DNA of 14,007 nucleotides, taken from positions 1 to 14,007 of the forward strand of contig CBDVAM010000092.1 in the NCBI GenBank assembly GCA_965371965.1, in the 5' to 3' direction. Below are positions 11,892-14,007 of the stretch, one piece after another; the first letter of the stretch is position 1, and the number at the start of each line of letters is the position of its first letter. Below the pieces are notes generated by a model that was not told the origin of the DNA, ran no database searches, and was given only the letters and a program-made list of their open reading frames with translations. Both the position numbers and the translations under genes were made by a program. This stretch comes from S146-42 sp965371965. Lineage in GTDB: Bacteria; Planctomycetota; Phycisphaerae; Phycisphaerales; UBA1924.

Positions 11892-13889
11892 ATGCGGTCT
11901 ATGTTTGCGAGTCTCTTTCTGCTCAATGCCGTCAGCCTCGCTCAGGGCCAATGCGAGCCCGAGGCGCTGGCGTCGATCGGCGGGCGGCCGAACAACGTCG
12001 CCATGGTTGGGACGACCGCATTTGTCGCGAACGGATTTGGAGGGCTGGTAGTCTACGACGTGGTGGACCCGAGTTCGCCCGAGGTGATCGGCGTCGAGCT
12101 CACGACCGACCGGGCGCTCGATGTAGTGGTTGAGGACGGCTTTGCCTTCCTTGCGGACCGATACTTCGGATTGCGAGTCGTTGACGTATCCGACCCATTC
12201 CGTCCTGTCGCAGTGGGTGAGCTGAATCTCTTGCCGGGCAGCATGTGGAATATTGACACGCACGATGGCATTGTATATGTCGCGAATACGGACCAGGGTC
12301 TTCAGATCGTGGACGTATCTGATCCACTCTCTCCAAGCCTTCTTGCGACCATTGAGGCCGAGGATGTCGTCGATGTGAGGGTGCGCGATGGGCGGGCGGT
12401 CTTCATCACGTTCCGTGGGCGAATGATCCTCGCGGATATCAGCGACCCGTCCAATCCAGTTCTGCTTAGCGATGAGGTACTCTGGAAGAACTCAGATGCG
12501 CTCGAAGTCGTGGGCGATCTCGCGTTTGTTGCCGCGAGAGATGCCGGCCTTTCGATCGTGGATATCTCGGATTCCGCATCACCTGTGATCATCGGATCAT
12601 TCGCAACGCCGGGCGACGCCAATCATGTGAGCGTCGTGGGTGGATTGGCGTACGTTGCACAGGGCAGTTCGTTCGACCGAAATAGCAGCGTTCTGGTCTT
12701 GGACGTGTCCGATGCCACGATGCCCGTGTTGCTGGGTGCATTGCCATTCCTCTATGCGCAGGTGGTAGAGCCAGTCGGTGGCATCGCTTATGTATGCGAT
12801 GGGTTTGATGGGTTCTTTACCGTCGACGTGTCGGACCCCACCTTGCCGGTCAGCCTGTCAAGGATACGTCTGCCGCATCTCGCGATCCGCGTTATGCTGC
12901 AGGGTGACGTTGCTTTCATCGCCGAAGAGGGCGGCGTGACCGCGTTGGATGTTTCGAATCGGCGACGCCCAGTTCCCTTGGACCACTACAACTCAGCGGG
13001 AAATGAGAATGTCGCACGTCTGCACGATCGCACGATGTACCTCGCCAAGAGATCGAGGGGGCTGGAGATTCTGGATGTCTCGGATCCGAATGCTCTCTCG
13101 CTGATCGGAACCTATCTGCGGAATGACGAGGAGATTAGGAGCGTGGACTTTGTTGGCGAGGTTGGCCTCGTGTCCGTAACGGACTTTGGTCTCCGTGTGG
13201 TTGACTTCTCTGACCCGGCCAATCCGATTGAAATCGCAGAGCATCAGATGATCGGAAGCCCGGGCATTGTCCGAGCCTCGGGTTCGCTCGCGTTTGTCGG
13301 TGTGGATTCGACCGGTCTGGAGATCATCGATGTGTCAGATCCGGGTTCCCCGAGGACGCTGTCGCGGATCTCGCTGCGCGGCAGGCTGCGAGATGTAGTC
13401 GTCAGGGACGGGTTCGCCTATGTGTCGGTGCACACGGCAGTATCCATCCTTGACATCTCCGATCCGGAGAACCCGTTCGAGACCGGGTTGATCGATGGGA
13501 TCGCGGCGGCGCGGATGGATACATCCGGCGACCGCCTCTTTCTGGCCGGTGAGTACCAGGGGCTCGCGATCTACGATCTCTCGATTCCTGGCGAGCCCGA
13601 ACTCGTGGAGTTCATGCAATACCCAAACGGCAGCGCCGATGTTGCGATCCAAGACATGGGTGCCTATGTAGCGGATCGGCGCAGCGGACTTACGGTGCTG
13701 AACATCGCGTCGTGCCTCGATTGCCCTGCGGACTTTGATGGCGATGGCGACGCCGACGCCGAGGACTTCTTCTTCTACCTGGATCTGTTCGCGAGCGGCG
13801 ACGATCGGGCGGATCTGGACGGCGACGGGGATCTGGACGGGGACGACTTTGTGTTGTTCCTCCACCTATTCGCGACGCCGTGTGAGTAG
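11892..13889 (+). CDS. Secreted LVIVD-repeat beta-propeller protein with dockerin-like C-terminus (B)
   Basis: 665 residues. Signal peptide MRSMFASLFLLNAVSLAQGQ, then about 14 LVIVD repeats, for example FGLRVVDVSDPFRPVAVG and AGLSIVDISDSASPVIIG. From residue 608 it ends in CLDCPADFDGDGDADAEDFF and LDGDGDLDGDDFVLFLHLF, closing with ATPCE. This is the same Cys-bracketed double Ca-loop module as in gene A, with the second loop's FFAYLD worn to FVLFLH. It is colinear with A over the whole length and has the same mature N-terminus (QCEPE.LA..GGR), so the two arose by duplication or are divergent alleles. Predicted exported, with a binding or structural role; substrate or partner unknown. It is preceded by the truncated nuoI copy, as A is preceded by intact nuoI. 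Confidence 0.9.
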   Translation: MRSMFASLFLLNAVSLAQGQCEPEALASIGGRPNNVAMVGTTAFVANGFGGLVVYDVVDPSSPEVIGVELTTDRALDVVVEDGFAFLADRYFGLRVVDVSDPFRPVAVGELNLLPGSMWNIDTHDGIVYVANTDQGLQIVDVSDPLSPSLLATIEAEDVVDVRVRDGRAVFITFRGRMILADISDPSNPVLLSDEVLWKNSDALEVVGDLAFVAARDAGLSIVDISDSASPVIIGSFATPGDANHVSVVGGLAYVAQGSSFDRNSSVLVLDVSDATMPVLLGALPFLYAQVVEPVGGIAYVCDGFDGFFTVDVSDPTLPVSLSRIRLPHLAIRVMLQGDVAFIAEEGGVTALDVSNRRRPVPLDHYNSAGNENVARLHDRTMYLAKRSRGLEILDVSDPNALSLIGTYLRNDEEIRSVDFVGEVGLVSVTDFGLRVVDFSDPANPIEIAEHQMIGSPGIVRASGSLAFVGVDSTGLEIIDVSDPGSPRTLSRISLRGRLRDVVVRDGFAYVSVHTAVSILDISDPENPFETGLIDGIAAARMDTSGDRLFLAGEYQGLAIYDLSIPGEPELVEFMQYPNGSADVAIQDMGAYVADRRSGLTVLNIASCLDCPADFDGDGDADAEDFFFYLDLFASGDDRADLDGDGDLDGDDFVLFLHLFATPCE

Positions 13890-13963
13890 TGGATTATGCC
13901 GCTCGCTACGCGATCACGCCGCCCGAGCGATCACTCCACCTCGTAGACCACGATAACGAAGAT

Positions 13964-13992
13964 GCGCCCGGACCATGGCGAGGTCCGGGCGC
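13964..13992. terminator. Strong hairpin downstream of gene B
   Basis: GCGCCCGGACC / GGTCCGGGCGC is a perfect 11-bp stem with a 7-base loop, 75 bases after the stop of gene B. No T-run follows on the + strand. Read leftward it is followed by ATCTTCGTTAT, which is moderately T-rich, so it may serve a leftward gene beyond the window, or both. A competing reading is that this stretch codes leftward, with an open frame ending IFVIVVYEVE and a stop at 13931-13933. Confidence 0.45.
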
Positions 13993-14007
13993 GGGTCGTA
14001 CTCCGGT

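Noticed and set aside
13931..14007. Leftward coding end (IFVIVVYEVE then stop) at the right edge
   Set aside because: Only about 25 codons are visible, a second frame is equally open, and an 11-bp perfect hairpin occupies the region. Not enough to call a gene.

Overview
The window looks like chromosomal DNA from a planctomycete, most likely of the class Phycisphaerae. The signs are very high GC with GC-ending codons, paired-cysteine zinc-ribbon proteins with the C(G)YNL(K/R)GL signature, a secreted sulfatase, a 51-residue small basic protein of the TIGR04137 type, and two secreted LVIVD-repeat proteins that end in the Cys-bracketed 'GC-type' dockerin-like module common in that class. The assignment rests on recalled family distributions, not on a database search.

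Layout. Positions 1-48 hold the first 16 codons of a leftward gene (TPR-like N-terminus). Positions 227-2185 encode a secreted or lipid-anchored HEAT-like helical-repeat protein. It converges on a leftward pseudokinase (2254-3084), with a hairpin between them. A divergent secreted sulfatase (3325-4821) is followed by a small two-zinc-ribbon membrane protein (4950-5378). Next come a leftward YjbR/MmcQ-type protein (5541-5912), a decayed aminotransferase 3' end (about 5928-5993), a 60-aa membrane protein (6092-6274), and an intact leftward class I/II aminotransferase (6278-7450). Two further leftward genes encode the small basic protein (7561-7716) and a single-pass membrane protein (7760-8500). 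From 8642 the genes point right: intact nuoI (8642-9187), LVIVD protein A (9347-11353), a truncated second copy of the nuoI 3' end (11365-11679), and LVIVD protein B (11892-13889). A strong inverted repeat lies at 13964-13992.

The most notable structure is on the right. LVIVD gene A is bracketed by two direct copies of the nuoI 3' end that differ at 6 of 315 positions, while the two LVIVD genes they accompany are clearly diverged paralogues. This fits insertion or duplication by recombination through nuoI, with one intact nuoI left upstream and a truncated copy downstream. A much more decayed trace of the same topology exists at the aminotransferase: intact gene, then an unrelated small gene, then an orphan aminotransferase 3' end. 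A second large-scale signal is a change in GC skew on the + strand near 7.0-7.2 kb, inside the aminotransferase gene. The + strand is C-rich to the left and G-rich to the right whatever the gene orientation, as expected near a replication-origin-type skew switch.

The genes do not form one pathway. They are a mix of housekeeping genes (nuoI, small basic protein, aminotransferase) and envelope or secreted accessory genes (sulfatase, LVIVD proteins, HEAT-like lipoprotein). No tRNA, rRNA, CRISPR array, transposase or integrase was seen. No stretch longer than 300 bases lacks a gene.
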